In this document: in pieces, positions 9,322 to 20,664 of the stretch | How positions within the stretch are numbered: the first letter of the stretch is position 1 | How the letters are laid out: every line of letters starts with the position of its first letter | Assembly (NCBI RefSeq): GCF_027943255.1 | Contig: NC_072897.1 | Location: 45,420,044 to 45,484,043, forward strand | Direction: 5' to 3' | Source: Anastrepha obliqua | Taxonomy: Eukaryota > Arthropoda > Insecta > Diptera > Tephritidae | DNA length: 64,000 nt | Program-made: the position numbers and the translations under genes | The notes under the pieces: generated by a model | Seen by the model: the letters and a program-made list of their open reading frames with translations, nothing else | What the model was told of the DNA's origin: nothing | Database searches by the model: none

Positions 9322-10292
9322 ACCGTAGAAGAGTATCGGTTTGATGATCGAGGTATATATATATCCAATAAATGATCCGAGGTGAAAAACCCCAGGTTTT
9401 GCCTATAGCTTTCTTACAAGTATAGAGAGCTATGAAAGCTTTTTTACATCTGTTTTCGATGTTCAATTTCCAACTCAACTTCCTATCTAGAATAACTCCT
9501 AGATATTTAGCTGAATCAGATAGGAGTAATGATTCCCCTTTTAAAGTTATTGTTTGCAGTGGAGGAGATTGTTGTTTCCTATTGAAGAGAACAAGATCTG
9601 TCTTTGCTGGATTCGCATTTAGTCCGCATTCGGTGCACCATTTTGACAGAATATTGATTGAGCGTTGCATGAGCTCAGTGAGGGTATTCAGGTGTTTGCC
9701 TGACACGCAGAGTGCAATATCATCTGCATAGGCTACAACCTTGCAGCCTGCTTTTTCGAGATTTCGAAGCAAACTGTTTACAGCGAGATTCCAGAGAAGG
9801 GGTGAAAGTACTCCGCCTTGAGGAGTGCCTTTGACGGCGTACATTCTCATGCGGCTTAACCCAAGCTCTGAAGTGATTATTCTATTTTGGAGCATTTGTT
9901 CGATCATCTTTCGGATGGAGTAATTAATACCCAATTTGGCAATTTCAGACAAAATAGCGTTGGGTTCAATATCATTAAAAGCACCTTCTATGTCCATAAA
10001 TGCGACAAGAGAGTACTCCTTATTGTGAAGGGAAGTTTCCACTGTTGGCACCAGTGAATGAAGTGCCGTTTCAGTCGATTTCCCTTTAGTGTAGGCATGT
10101 TGTGCCTCAGAGATCAACTTAGTATCAAGTTGGGTTTTGATTTGCTCATCTAAGACTTTTTCAAAAGCCTTTAAGCAAAAAGAGGTTAGGCTAATGGGCC
10201 TGAAGTCGTTTGGTTTGCAGTGTGAAGGCTTCCCCGTTTTCGGAATGAATACTACCTTCGATTTCTTCCAAATATTACTCGCAACTGAAACT
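9269..10292 (-). pseudogene. LINE reverse transcriptase domain (5'-truncated)
   Basis: The frame is open from about 10290 with KSKVVFIPKTGKPSHC and FRPISLTSFCLKAFEK, the fingers region. It passes through LVAFMDIEGAFNDI with the first catalytic aspartate, GTPQGGVLSPLLWNL, and the catalytic VAYADDIAL. It ends in the KYLGVILDRKLSW thumb-side motif. All core RT motifs are present. Near 9353-9362 a run of TA repeats throws the frame, after which the protein continues in the frame of the RNase H section. Confidence 0.85.
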
Positions 10293-11375
10293 TAATTGGC
10301 GATAAAATCTAAGATAAACCAATCTGCTTTTGTTTTCGGCAATATTAGTAAAAACACAAACGATTTTTACTGTTAGTTTTGTAGCAACAATATCATGAGC
10401 TGAAAGTGTACGAATAAATGTGTTTCAGCATTTTTCTACATCTGCCTGCTTTCCTTGGAACCCTTCAGTGTGAGTTGAAATAAATGGAGTCTTGTTTGCG
10501 GCAATTCATTACGAATATAACATTCTTGCAGTGACCAAAAGAAATATATTCAGCAAATATTTTTACTGTGCAACCACTGCATATATAATATTTACTGTGT
10601 GACCACTGTATGTCGTCGAGACAAGGTACAAATATTGTGCCCATAGAATGATTGAGGTTATGGTGCATTTGGAATTTTACATCGCAAACTCCATTAGGTT
10701 TTGTAGTAGCCAAAAATTTCTTCGCAACTGCAGTGTTCTTGACAAACAGGAATAGGCTGCTGTCTCTTAGGCTAGATATTTTAACGTTTTCAGAGGAAAT
10801 ATTCTTTAGAGCTTAGTGGACGCAGGCCCGTATCAGCTGTTATGATGAAACTAATGAGAGCCCCATGTAAATGAAAAATTACCACACTTCCCTCCCGTAA
10901 TATAGTAGATTTTATCGTAGGTGTCAGCTGATTGCTCTTTCACCACACAGTGTTTCCAAACAGCATATTTCGAAATCATTTACAAAATAAACTTGAAAAA
11001 ATTTCAATTTTTATTAAAATAACTTAAAAACAATGTTGTATAATGTTAATTAAATATAAATGAACTACTTGGATTTGGTAGTTTTTGACTTTGGCATATA
11101 ATACGCTGAAAAATTATAATTGATATCGCGAATGTGTGAAAAAGTGTATATGCAAAAATATCAATGGCAACATTGTGTCGACACAAACAAACACAAACCT
11201 ATGTATTGTGTAAATATGAAAGAACGTAGTTGTTTTCTACGGGATAAGTTTTACTCAATTTTGTGTTCTCTACGGGCTGCGGTAATGGACTACAATACGT
11301 CGGTCAGTGTGCGTACTATTTCCGTAGAATCGTGTCGATTAGAAAGTCCATTATTTTTTCGGTAGATGTTTGTAG
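10293..11375. other. Intergenic, nothing recognised
   Basis: Two open stretches (10465-10713 minus, 11120-11365 plus) show no recognisable domain and no supporting context. No inverted ends were found. The segment may hold old, unrecognised repeat sequence. Confidence 0.3.
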
Positions 11376-11800
11376 TGATCGATATCTCGTAAAGTATCGA
11401 TCAAATAATTTGAAGTTCATGCTTGTTGTCAGGTGACATTTCAAACTAAAAAAAATAATTTTGCTGTTTTCTGTTTGTTCCATTCAGTTGAGACATTCAG
11501 GGTGTTAACAATGGAAGTCAACAAATAGGAAATTCGGTACATTTTACGGGTTTTCTTTGATAAAGGCGAAATTGCAAGCCAAGCCGCCAGGCCGCTGAAA
11601 TTGTGAGAGGTGTTTATGGTCCCGATACTGTAACTGCCAATTACGTGCAATTTTGATTTCGCCGATTCCGTTCAGGCATTTTTGATGTTAAAGAAAATGT
11701 CGATAATGTCGATAAAATCACAGAAATAATCGAAGTTGACGCAAAACCCTTGTCTTATTTATGCCTCTCACAAACGAACTAAACATGGTATATTGCTAAA
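11376..11800 (+). pseudogene. Mariner amino-terminal fossil (copy 1 of a shared type)
   Basis: A TATCTCGTAAAGTAT leader is followed by ATGGAAGTCAAC (11511) and recognisable mariner helix-turn-helix pieces: RYILRVFFDKGE, ASQAA, FRRFRSGIFDVKENVD and KITEIIEVD. Stops and shifts interrupt them. The catalytic half is absent. The same leader and coding pieces recur at 42241-42605, so both derive from one mariner, close to the mellifera type by eye. Confidence 0.6.
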
Positions 11801-12303
11801 ACCGTGAACGTATGTTCTAGACGAGTGTACCAACATAAAAAGAAACAATAATCGAAAGTCAAATGTACGTATCGGGAAAATTTGAAATTGTAAACACAAC
11901 AACAACGTTAGATAACAAAATGCAGCAACTTTCGTATTAAAACATTTACCATGACAGTTTTTATGGTATTTGATTCTTAAATATAAGTGACAAAAATAAC
12001 AAAAACTTCAACACAAAAATTTAATTTACTCATGACAGAAATAACACAAAATTAATTATTCCTGTGCATTAAAACTTAATGTGTACTCATAATTAAACAG
12101 TTATTAATAGGGTGCGATGTATCCTTTTCATAGAAAACACCAATGTTTTTGTGTCGTCTTGAAAAATAGTTTGCCATTCTTCTTCAATAATCCGATTCAA
12201 TGCTTCCTATTTCCAACGTGTTTGATCGTAGGAGTGAGGTTCGTTTTGCTTAGCGCAGTATTCGCTTTTCTCCATACAAATCCTTTCCCATCTGACCCAT
12301 ATA
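11801..12303. other. AT-rich intergenic
   Basis: No gene, repeat boundary or RNA gene is visible between the mariner fossil and the TA that flanks the next mariner. Confidence 0.3.
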
Positions 12304-13574
12304 TTGGGTTGGCAACTAAGTAATTGGGAATTTTTTTTTAGAAAATCAAAGATAATTTTTCATAGAACTAAATAACTTTATTCTGTAATGTATTGCTAAT
12401 TTTGATCAATGACCTTTGCCATCTTTCAGGAAACATCGTAGTCCCACGTTCATATAACTTCTGGTTTTTATTAGCAAAAAACTGAATCAGGTACGATTTG
12501 ACATCATCATCATTATTGAAATTTTTACCATTCAAGGAGTTTTGTAAAGATCGAAACAAAAAGTAATCAGATGGTGCAAGGTCTGGACTAGAGGGTGGAT
12601 GTGGCAAAACGTCGCAACCAAGCTCCAATAATTTTAGCCGAGTGGCAAAAGATGTGTGTGGCCTTGCATTGTCATGATGGAATACAATACTTTTTCGATT
12701 TGTCAATTCGGGCCGCTTTTATTCAACTGCATTGTTTAATTTCGTTAGTTTTTCAATGCAAACATCAAGATTGATCGTTCGGTTGGGTGGTAAGGATTCA
12801 AAGTAGACAATTCCTCTGTAATCTGACCAAACTGATAACAAAACCTTCTTTTGATGAATATAAGCTTTTGATGTTGTTTGCGTTGGTTCAGCTGGCCTGT
12901 TTCACGATCTTTTCTGCTTGACATTGTTGTAAACAACTCATTTTTCATCGCCAGTTATCAGTCGTTTTAAAAATGGACCATTTTCATTACGTTTCTTTAG
13001 CAAAGCGCAGCTGTTAATGCGTTGCGTTAAATGCGTTTCTTTCAGTTCGTGAGGAACTCATGTATCGAGTTTTTGAACATGGCCAAGTTGTTTTAAGTGA
13101 TTTTCAATGCATGTATGGGATACATGAAGCTTCTATGCAATCTCACGTGACGATCCGAATTGATTATTGCTTTAATTAGGGCGTCATCAACTTCAACTGG
13201 ATGACAAGAGTGTTTTTCATCTTTCAATGAAAAATCTCCAGAACGAAATTTGGCAAACCAATTTTAACACTGTCGTTCGTCGCCACAAACAGCACATAAC
13301 TTTTTATGAGCTTACGATACGGTTTTCCCTTTGCGGAAATAAAAAAAGCAAAATATGACGAAAATGTTCCTTTTGATTTTCCAGTTTTCAACGAACGCCA
13401 AACGAAAACTACGCAACCGATCAAAAAACTGTTTTTACTGATTCACAGCTGAATTGCCAACTATCAAATAACAAAATGTGTTTTACATTTGTACTGCGTC
13501 TGCAAACCTAAAAATTCAACTAAAGTCCTCTACGAGTATAAGTGAAATCCGCAATTACTTAGTTGTCAACCCAA
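12304..13574 (-). mobile_element. Full-length mellifera-type mariner
   Basis: The left end TTGGGTTGGCAACTAAGTAA follows a TA (12302-12303). The right end, read from the other strand, is TTGGGTTGACAACTAAGTAA and precedes a TA. The length of 1271 bases is normal for mariner. The ends and the HHDNARPHTS...PHPPSSPDLAPSDYFLF core point to the mellifera subfamily. The transposase gene is on the minus strand and is broken. Confidence 0.9.
12368..13430 (-). pseudogene. Mariner transposase, frameshifted
   Basis: It reads ENQKEHF-like sequence near 13380 in one frame, then RTTVLKLVCQISFW debris, DEKW-type sequence near 12930-12950, YRGIVYFE-like sequence, and finally a clean catalytic block, SIVFHHDNARPHTSFATR through SSPDLAPSDYFLFRSLQ, ending at 12368. 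The last two aspartates are 34 residues apart. The usual YSPD is SSPD here. Frame changes occur near 12740, 12950 and 13220 with several stops, so the copy is inactive although almost all of its length remains. Confidence 0.85.
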
Positions 13575-13576
13575 TA

Positions 13577-15064
13577 TATAATATTTCCTCGCATCCATAA
13601 ACATATGTTTCCACGACCGATTCTACCATCCAAACGTGGTCTGTCAACAATTGCAGATATTTTACCATAACTCTTTCCTTTGGTTTTAACCTTATAATTA
13701 CCTTTTTTATATGAACCGGCACTCCGGAGTGCTTTTTAGTCGCCTGACTCTCCACGTAGGAAAAGTAAAAAATGCAAGCATTGTATCATATGATTTCTGT
13801 GGAATATCTTTGCTGCAAGTGCAATTACTTGAACTTTATTTGAGCTTCATTTGAACGTAAGACAAGGTGAACTAAAATTAAAAAGAAAACTTAGAAAACG
13901 TCGAAGATTTTTTATTGTCATTTCATCCTTAAGAATCACTATTGATTGTAATTGTGTAGTAAAAGCATTTTCGTTTGCATTCTTTAATTCGACTGATATC
14001 ATACTTTATATTCTGAAACAGATACTGTATATACAATCCATTTTTTTGTGCAGTGTACATATCTTGTGAGAGTACACTTATCAACGTTGTCTACGTTTTG
14101 TGCTCGTCATTCTTTCTTGCCAGTTTTGATGCGCTGGCAGTTGCTGATTGGTCCATGAATTATTTTCGATCTCTTCTAGACCGGTCGCAATGTCAGGTCT
14201 GGTTCGGCACACATATTTTTAGCTATTGTTCAGTTCACTTATTTGGTTGTCTGATGTAATTTAATTTACGTGCAATATAAAATAAACATTTTGTGTTTCA
14301 AAATATAATACACAAGTAATTCTAAAAATTCAAAAGTCTAAATAAGTAAAAATCTTGCTTTTTTCGTTCAACGTCAGCAGTCAAACTCAATCTGTGACTT
14401 CCTAAAAGTTGGAAACTAGTAGTCTGGTCAGAATTATGTAGTACATTTGCACAAAATTTTTCAAGAAATATTCGTTTTAACGCTCCTGTGTAAATGAAAT
14501 TTCTTATAATACCTTCACATATGCATTAATCACCAATAAATCCACCAAATTAATCTACCCGTTCACATATGGCAGATTACCTGCAAAATTTACAATCAGC
14601 TGAAATATTTCGGGGTTTTTGGTTTCTTTAATTATTATTAGCGATATGAAGAATATACAAGGAGAAGGAATAGCTAATTTAATAGTGCAATTAATTGGTT
14701 GCTAATAATAAACAGTTGGGGGGAAATCCGTATGCGACGTTTACTGAGGTTGCAAAAAATTATGACAGCAATGCGCATGGGATATTCTATATTACATTTT
14801 ATAATAAGTAATAAGAGGACAAAACGTTTATGGACACACGCTTTTTTCTGTAAAATGAATCCCTAATTAATAATATTTACCAAAATTTTATTAGAATTAT
14901 AATATGTTTACAGACCTGTTTTCTTTGCCGGCATCCATTTCATTTAGTTTTTATTTTGATGTTTCTCCTTACATTCGTAATAATAATTATCGATATCACA
15001 GAAAACAAAAAAAGTAGATCATCTACTTATATGTGAAGGTATTATTAGCTTAACTAAACTAAAA
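13577..15064. other. Intergenic, nothing recognised
   Basis: Short open frames at 13555-13755 (minus) and 13851-14259 (plus) have no identifiable domain. No inverted or direct terminal repeats were found. The sequence is AT-rich. Confidence 0.3.
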
Positions 15065-15066
15065 TA

Positions 15067-16384
15067 CAGGGTGGCTGATGAAAGCCGCTACCAAAAAAAA
15101 ATTGAATAACTTTTTTTCTTTTTAAGTTATCTGTTCCATTTTTGTTTTAATTTGCAGATTGATCTTTAAAATTTATTAAAATGGATAACTGGGACACGCA
15201 AACAAGAATTTGGATAGTCCGCCGCTATCACGCACTGGAGTCCGTAGTTTTGGTACAGAGAGAGTACAGGCGGATGTTTGGCGGCGATCCCCCGAGCAGA
15301 TGGACCATAATGAGACTGGTGAATAATTTTGCTGAGCAAGGAACTGTCGCAAGAAGGCATTATCATCGAAACCCACCAGTTCGGACGGAGGAAACGATCG
15401 CTGCTGTAGCTGCAGCTATACAAAGCAATCCAAGGGTTTCAATAAGAAGCTTATCTGCTCAACTTGGTGTCAGCCGACAGTCTTTGCAAACAATAATGCA
15501 CAAAGATTTAGACTTATTTCCCTACAAAATTCAAATGGTTAACAAACTGAATGCAGCAGACTTGCCGATTCGCTTGGAATTTTGCCAGAAGATCCTGCAA
15601 ATGGTGGAAGAAGACCAAAACATGTTAAACTGCCTTTTCATGTCTGATGAGGCCCATTTCGATTTAAACGGCAATGTGAACAAACAAAATTGTCGAATAT
15701 GGAGTACTTCTAACCCACAGATACTCCACGAGACGGAATTGCATCCTCTTCGCGTGACAGTGTGGTGTGCGGTTTCTTCACGCTGTATTGTCGGGCCTTA
15801 TTTTTTTGAAGAAAATGGTCACACCGTTACGGTTACTGGAGACCGTTATTTGAAAATGCTGAAAGAATTTTTCTATCCAGAACTACGCTGAAAGAGAATT
15901 CCTTTCAACTCTGTGTGGTTTCAACAAGATGGGGCAACGTCTCACATAGCCCAGACTGTTATGACAGAGTTGCGACGAAAATTTCCCAATAAACTGATTT
16001 CAAGAAACTCCGAATTTCGTTGGCCCCCCAGGTCGCCTGACCTTACTGCACCTGACTTTTTCTTGTGGGGTTTATGTAAACAAGAAGTTTATAAAACAAA
16101 GCCAAAAAATTTGGAAGAACTAAAACAATCCATTCGGGCAACAATTGCGGATATTCCTGTCGCAACTCTCAAAGCAGCAATGAACAACTTTTTACTAAGA
16201 TGCCGCACTTGTGTCAACGAGCATGGGGGGCATTTAAATTCAATTATTTTTAAAACTATATTAGTTAAGCTACATTTAATAAAATTTAATGACCTTCAAC
16301 TTGAAAAAAAAATAAATGAATTCCATACACTAAAAAAAAAGTTATTTGAGTTTCTTAATGTAGCAAAATTCATCAGCCACCCTG
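15067..16384 (+). mobile_element. Full-length DD41D mariner (rosa-like), family B
   Basis: CAGGGTGGCTGATGAA at 15067 follows TA (15065-15066). The same sequence inverted ends at 16384, followed by TA (16385-16386). Inside the ends a second match (AATAACTTTTTTTC on the left, AAAAAAAAAGTTATT on the right) lengthens the inverted repeat. The 1318-base element encloses a transposase frame interrupted only once. It is the best-preserved DD41D copy in the window. Confidence 0.92.
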
Positions 16385-16434
16385 TAGCTATAGAGCTCAA
16401 ATGTACACCTTGTATATCAAATGAAAGAGCTTGA
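15181..16434 (+). pseudogene. DD41D transposase with a single in-frame stop
   Basis: From ATG 15181 the frame is open for 236 codons, meets TGA at 15889-15891 (codon 237), and continues in the same frame. The amino half holds paired helix-turn-helix domains (WIVRRYHALE near residue 11, SAQLGVSRQSLQ near 92). Catalytic residues are present: Asp156 in FMSDEAHF, Asp250 in WFQQDGATSH and Asp292 in SPDLTAPDFFLWG, with 41 residues between the last two. The frame does not stop where relatives do (HLNSIIF, near 16250) and reads through the right end to 16434, so the native stop appears lost. A single C-to-T change would explain the TGA. Confidence 0.88.
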
Positions 16435-16831
16435 TGAGTGCGTTCGGCCAAATAAATAGTATATTCGTTCCTGAAATATTTTCGTGGGAATATACTATAC
16501 TTACATACTTATTAAAAGCTACATATTGATTGCGGAAATGAGCATGCAAAGTGTAAAACCATTGCTTAAGGGAGAAGGTAAAGAAATACGAAAACTGTAA
16601 ATATACATACACTTGCCAGAAAAAGTATCCATGCACAAGGAAATGAAAGCAACATATTAAGAAATGCATTGTACTTATGAAAAAATATGTAGCAGATGTA
16701 AAAAAATTACTGACTAAATCAATTTACTGATACAAGCTTAAAATGTTCTAGCTTTTTATACAGTGAATTTTTTCTGGCATGTGTATATACTTATACATAC
16801 ATCTTTATAAGTCAAGAATGATAGAATATAA
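16387..16831. other. Intergenic, nothing recognised
   Basis: The segment is AT-rich, with no domain-bearing frame and no repeat ends between the DD41D element and the Tigger element. Confidence 0.3.
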
Positions 16832-16833
16832 TA

Positions 16834-18035
16834 CAGTGAAACCTCGATATAACGAAAAACGCTGTACGTATGGGGCACAAGGAATTTAAGGCTAGGGAAA
16901 CATAGCAAGGAAAGACTTTCAATTTTATTTACGGTAAATATGGTAGTTCTGGCACGGAGAAGAGAAAATTGCTGGTAATCGGAAAATCGGCTAATCCAAG
17001 ATGCTTTAAAAATATTAAAAGCTTACCAGTGGATTACTTTGCAAAAAGAAAAGTTTGGATGACTACTGAAATGTGGTTGGATTACTTAGAAAAAATTCAC
17101 AACGAAATGACTAAGGCTAATCGCAAAGTGTTACTGCTCGTTGATGACTGCATGGCGCGCAAAAACCCTACATCACTGAAATCTATTAAATTACAAACCG
17201 CCGCCAAACACAGCATCGAAACTACAACCTCTAGATCTGGGAATAATTAAAAATTTCAAGCAATTCTATGGCAAAGAGGTGGTCAAAATTTTAATCAATG
17301 ATATGGAAGATAGGCGCAAGAATAATATCAACGTTCTACAAGGCATCAGAATGGCCCATAAAGCATGGGAAAACGTAAAACAACCAACGATAGTCAACAT
17401 TTTTGCGACATGTGGCTTTGTCGACAGTCCAAATATTTTGACCACAAATGATTGTGTGCAAGACAGCGAAAAATGTCTTGTCGTTAAAAACCATTTCAAT
17501 TTGAATGAACGATTTGATGATTTTGTTACTTTCGATGATAACGTCAGTACTACGGGTCTTATTACTGATGATGACATTGTTGATAGTATTTTGAACAGAA
17601 ATACAGTCGACATTGTTGAGAAGGATGAAGAGGTCGAGAACGTTATCACTGCCAAATGGTTGAAAAGCTCCAAACTTTTCTTGAGGCACAGGAAGCTATC
17701 CCAAAATGTGCATTCGATAGCTTAATATCTGTTGAACGAAGTATTGATGGCTGCAATCGCACCTTACGCAAGCAAACAAAAATTACCAATTATTTTAATA
17801 AAATCTAATTGAAAAAAATTATAACTTTTTCTTTTTTATATCCACCCCACTTCAGTGCAGTTTTATCATTATTTTGATGTAAACAGGTAAAAACAGTATT
17901 TATAACGAATTTTCTGTCAAATTTCTTAACATTTCGTTTTACCAAGGTTTTACCATTAAGTACCTATAGCGAATAAATAGATATAACGAAAATTTTTCTG
18001 GTACCCTTCAGATTCGTTATATCGAGGTTTCACTG
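16834..18035 (+). mobile_element. Tigger/pogo-type element
   Basis: The left end CAGTGAAACCTCGATATAAC follows TA (16832-16833). The right end is its inverse and is followed by TA (18036-18037). CAG ends, TA duplication and the enclosed transposase fit the Tigger/pogo group. The 1.2-kb length is about half of an autonomous element, because the DNA-binding half of the transposase is missing. Confidence 0.88.
16900..17808 (+). pseudogene. Tigger/pogo transposase, carboxy half
   Basis: The relic begins with VNMVVLA and GTEKRKLLVIGKSANPRCFK and reaches KVLLLVDDCMARKNP, which holds the second catalytic aspartate. A frame change near 17250 leads to KNFKQFYGKEVVK and a long open stretch (17279-17725) with AHKAWENV and IFATCGF. 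A second shift near 17725 gives the carboxy end RKQTKITNYFNKI. The CENPB-type DNA-binding region and the first aspartate are absent. The SARPRCFK-like and QTKITDYF-like motifs are characteristic of the family. Confidence 0.85.
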
Positions 18036-18037
18036 TA

Positions 18038-19321
18038 TTAGGTGTGCAACTAAATCCCCGCTGTTTGTCAATAGATGCCGCCAGCAGTGTGTGCTAGTCG
18101 ATTCTAACATAACCTAAACTTCATAATCCAAGCTTAAACATATGGTAAACAAACTGCTTCGCCACATTAGTGATTTTGTTTTGGTGTCATATACTTTTGG
18201 TTTTGTGAAAATGTCTGACTTTGTGCCGAATAATCGTCATTTGCGGAAGTGTTGATTTTCCTCTTTCATTCGAAAAAAGCGGCGGCTGAAGCGCATCCAG
18301 AGCTACAAGAAGTTTATGGAGATGCTGCTTTAAATGAAACAATGTACCGCCATTGGTTCTGCCGCATCAAAGACGGTGATTTTAATGTTGACGACCGTGG
18401 GCGTGAAGGAAGGCCAAAAACCTTCGAAGACACTGAATTGGAGGCATTACTCAATGAGGATCCATGTCAAATGCAAGAAGAGCTTGCTTCAGTATTAGGA
18501 GTTACCCGCCAATCCATTACCATGCGATTGCATGCTTTGGGAATGATTCAGAAACAGGGCCTTGGGTTCGTTATGAGTTAAAACCAAGAGATGTTGAACG
18601 TCGTTTTGTCGCCTGTCAACAACTGCTCCAGCGGCAAAAAAGGAAGGTTTTCTTTATCGCATCGGTACGGAGGATGAAAAATGGATTCATTACGGCAATC
18701 CAAAGAAAAGAAAGTCATGGGGACGGCCCGGTCATGTTTCTACGTCGTCCCCTCGCCCGAGTACTTACGCTGCGAAGGTTATGCTATGTATTTAGTAGAA
18801 CCAATTTGGTGTTATTTATTATGAACTGTTAAAACCAAGCGAAACCATCACTGGGGATCGGTATCGATTTCAATTGATGCGATTGAGCCGAGCACTGCGC
18901 GGAAAGGGGCTGCAGTATGCGGAGAGGCATGAAAAAGTGATTCTACAGCATGACAACGCTCGGCCTCACGTTGCCAAACCCGTTAAAACCTACCTGGAGA
19001 CACTGAAATGGGAAATCCTACCCCACCCGCCATATTCTCCTGATATTGCGCCGTCCGATTATCCCCTGTTCCGATCGACGGAACATGGTCTGGCTGACCA
19101 GCAGTTCCATTCATATGAAGACATCAGAAAATGGCTTGATCCGTGGATAGCCTGAAAAGATGAACAGTTTTACCGCGACGGTATACGAGATCTACAAGAA
19201 AGATGGAAAAAAGTAGTAGCCAGCGATGGGCAATACTTTCAATGATTCACTTGTAACCATTTTTTCAGATTAAAGTTGTATTTTCATCAAAAACACACCG
19301 AGAACTTAGTTTCGCGCCTGA
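18038..19321 (+). mobile_element. Mariner inserted at the Tigger's TA duplication
   Basis: Ends TTAGGTGTGCAACTAA and, inverted, TCAGGCGCGAAACTAA are flanked by TA on both sides. The left TA (18036-18037) is also the right target duplication of the Tigger element, so the two share it. The element is 1284 bases. A shorter sister copy is at 56348-57432; the two are very similar in their carboxy halves. Confidence 0.9.
18211..19245 (+). pseudogene. Mariner transposase (D34D), frameshifted
   Basis: It begins MSDFVPNNRHLR at 18211, with an early stop, then an open helix-turn-helix stretch (AAAEAHPELQEVYGDAALNE to LASVLGVTRQSITMRL). A shift near 18570 breaks the middle. The catalytic block ERHEKVILQHDNARPHVAKP through YSPDIAPSDYPLF (18874-19155) is intact, with 34 residues between the aspartates. 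A stop at 19153-19155 is followed in frame by the native ending (DEQFYRDG...VVASDGQYFQ), which stops at 19245. Confidence 0.85.
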
Positions 19322-19363
19322 TACTAGCGCCCCTATTGCAATTCACAATATGAATTTCAAGTA

Positions 19364-19969
19364 CGGTAGGTTCTGTTTTTATGCGGCTTTTTTTTTGTGC
19401 GGTTTTGAAATAGTGCGGTTTTTTTTTAAATTACAAAATGCATGTCGACCTATCGGGAATTGTACATATAAACAAGATTCTAAGCCAGCTAAGCAAAAAC
19501 TCATCACAGATTACATCAGAAATGCTAACCCTACAAGTATGGAACCGCCTCCATAACTATCTAGATCAGACGTGTACATTTCCTCAAGTGACCACAGTGA
19601 TTTTACGCCAAATCCTAAACGAACGCGCAACATGTGGGTATTGTCTGATTATATTTCTGACTTAAATTTATTTTTCGATTCTGACGTTTCTTAAATAAAG
19701 ATATAATTTTCAAAAATACAATATTTTGTTTATGCGATTTTATTTAATTATTTCAGATTCATGCGGTCTATGGAACGTATCTATAGTTATAATATGGGAC
19801 TAGTGCCCTTTTTTATCCGATTTTATTACATTATTTCAGATTTATGCGGTTTTAGCACTTTTGAAACGTATCTATAGTTTTACTATAGAACTAGTAGCTT
19901 TTTTTATGCTGTTTTTTTTTATACTGTTTCTTGCGGAACGTATCTACCGCATAAAAACAGAACCTACTG
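19364..19969. mobile_element. TA-flanked Tigger-like MITE with internal duplication
   Basis: The inverted ends match over about 23 bases: CGGTAGGTTCTGTTTTTATG on the left and CAGTAGGTTCTGTTTTTATG from the right, with TA on both sides (19362-19363, 19970-19971). Inside, a short coding scrap, KQKLITDYIRNANPT (19490-19550), resembles the carboxy end of a pogo/Tigger-type transposase. The right half repeats a ~82-base cassette twice (TTATTTCAGATTCATGCGG near 19750 and again near 19835). Confidence 0.75.
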
Positions 19970-20224
19970 TATAACAACTCCACTTAACTATTTTCTCTTA
20001 TTTTGAATTACAATGCATTCAATTTGTGTTCCTTGAATTACTGTCAACCGTATACTAGTTACTGGTGTGACAATTTGAGTATAAGTGGATTTAATTTTTT
20101 TTTATTATCAATTCTTATCCATTGTTTAGAAGCGTTGTATAATTGGACATAATATATAAAAGAGTTAGTAGCAATTTTGATTTCATAATTTAATTTGTTT
20201 TAAGAAACATTTTACAATATAATC

Positions 20225-20661
20225 GCTACTCGCTCTCCGTGAGGTGTGTTACCGTTGTGCGTTTTAAACGTCTTTGATAAGAATTCAGCCGAAGTAAGGT
20301 GGATGCTGCATCGTTGACATGATTTTTAGTCGTAGTTTGTGAGCTATGGCAAATTGCTTCGTTACTTCAGTTACAGTTGTATGCCAAGATCACAATGAAA
20401 TTCGCTATTCCTTATATGGTACAGCGCGTTTGCTATGCTCCGCTGGATTTTGTTTTGTATACCGTAAGTCCAAACCAGTCTTAGTGTTTGTTTGTAAATA
20501 AGTAATATGTTGCGGATTGATATGATTGAGTGCCTATTAATGAGATAATATAGCTTATTTAATTTCAAGTCAAGCATTTCTCGTTTTTTCTTTACACCAG
20601 CTTTCCAGCGCAGTTTGGCATCAAGCATTATAGCGAGATATCCACCCTTTACAACTACCAC
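20225..20661 (-). pseudogene. Jockey-type LINE, carboxy end of RT protein
   Basis: Minus-strand sequence LAIMLDAKLRWKAGVKKKRE, LDLKLNKLYYLINRHS and NILLIYKQTLRLVWTYGIQ is the conserved section after the RT core in jockey-clade elements. It continues as HIRNSEFHCDLGIQL and, with stops, TEVTKQFAIAHKLRL. Only this 3' section remains. It is unrelated by eye to the larger jockey-type copies at 35.9-41.7 and 47.9-49.9 kb. Confidence 0.75.
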
Positions 20662-20664
20662 GTC

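Larger units (their letters stand above)
7972..10292 (-). mobile_element. 5'-truncated LOA-like non-LTR retrotransposon with TTGG-repeat tail
   Basis: A minus-strand LINE carries reverse transcriptase then RNase H, followed by a ~100-base 3' untranslated part and a tail that reads as five to six TTGG units on the plus strand (7972-7993). A terminal short tandem repeat instead of poly(A), and an RNase H domain after RT, fit the LOA/I side of non-LTR elements. The 5' end is cut inside the RT domain near 10292, as is common for LINE copies. It lies in the 5' flank of the Tc1 relic at 7194-7949. Confidence 0.8.
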
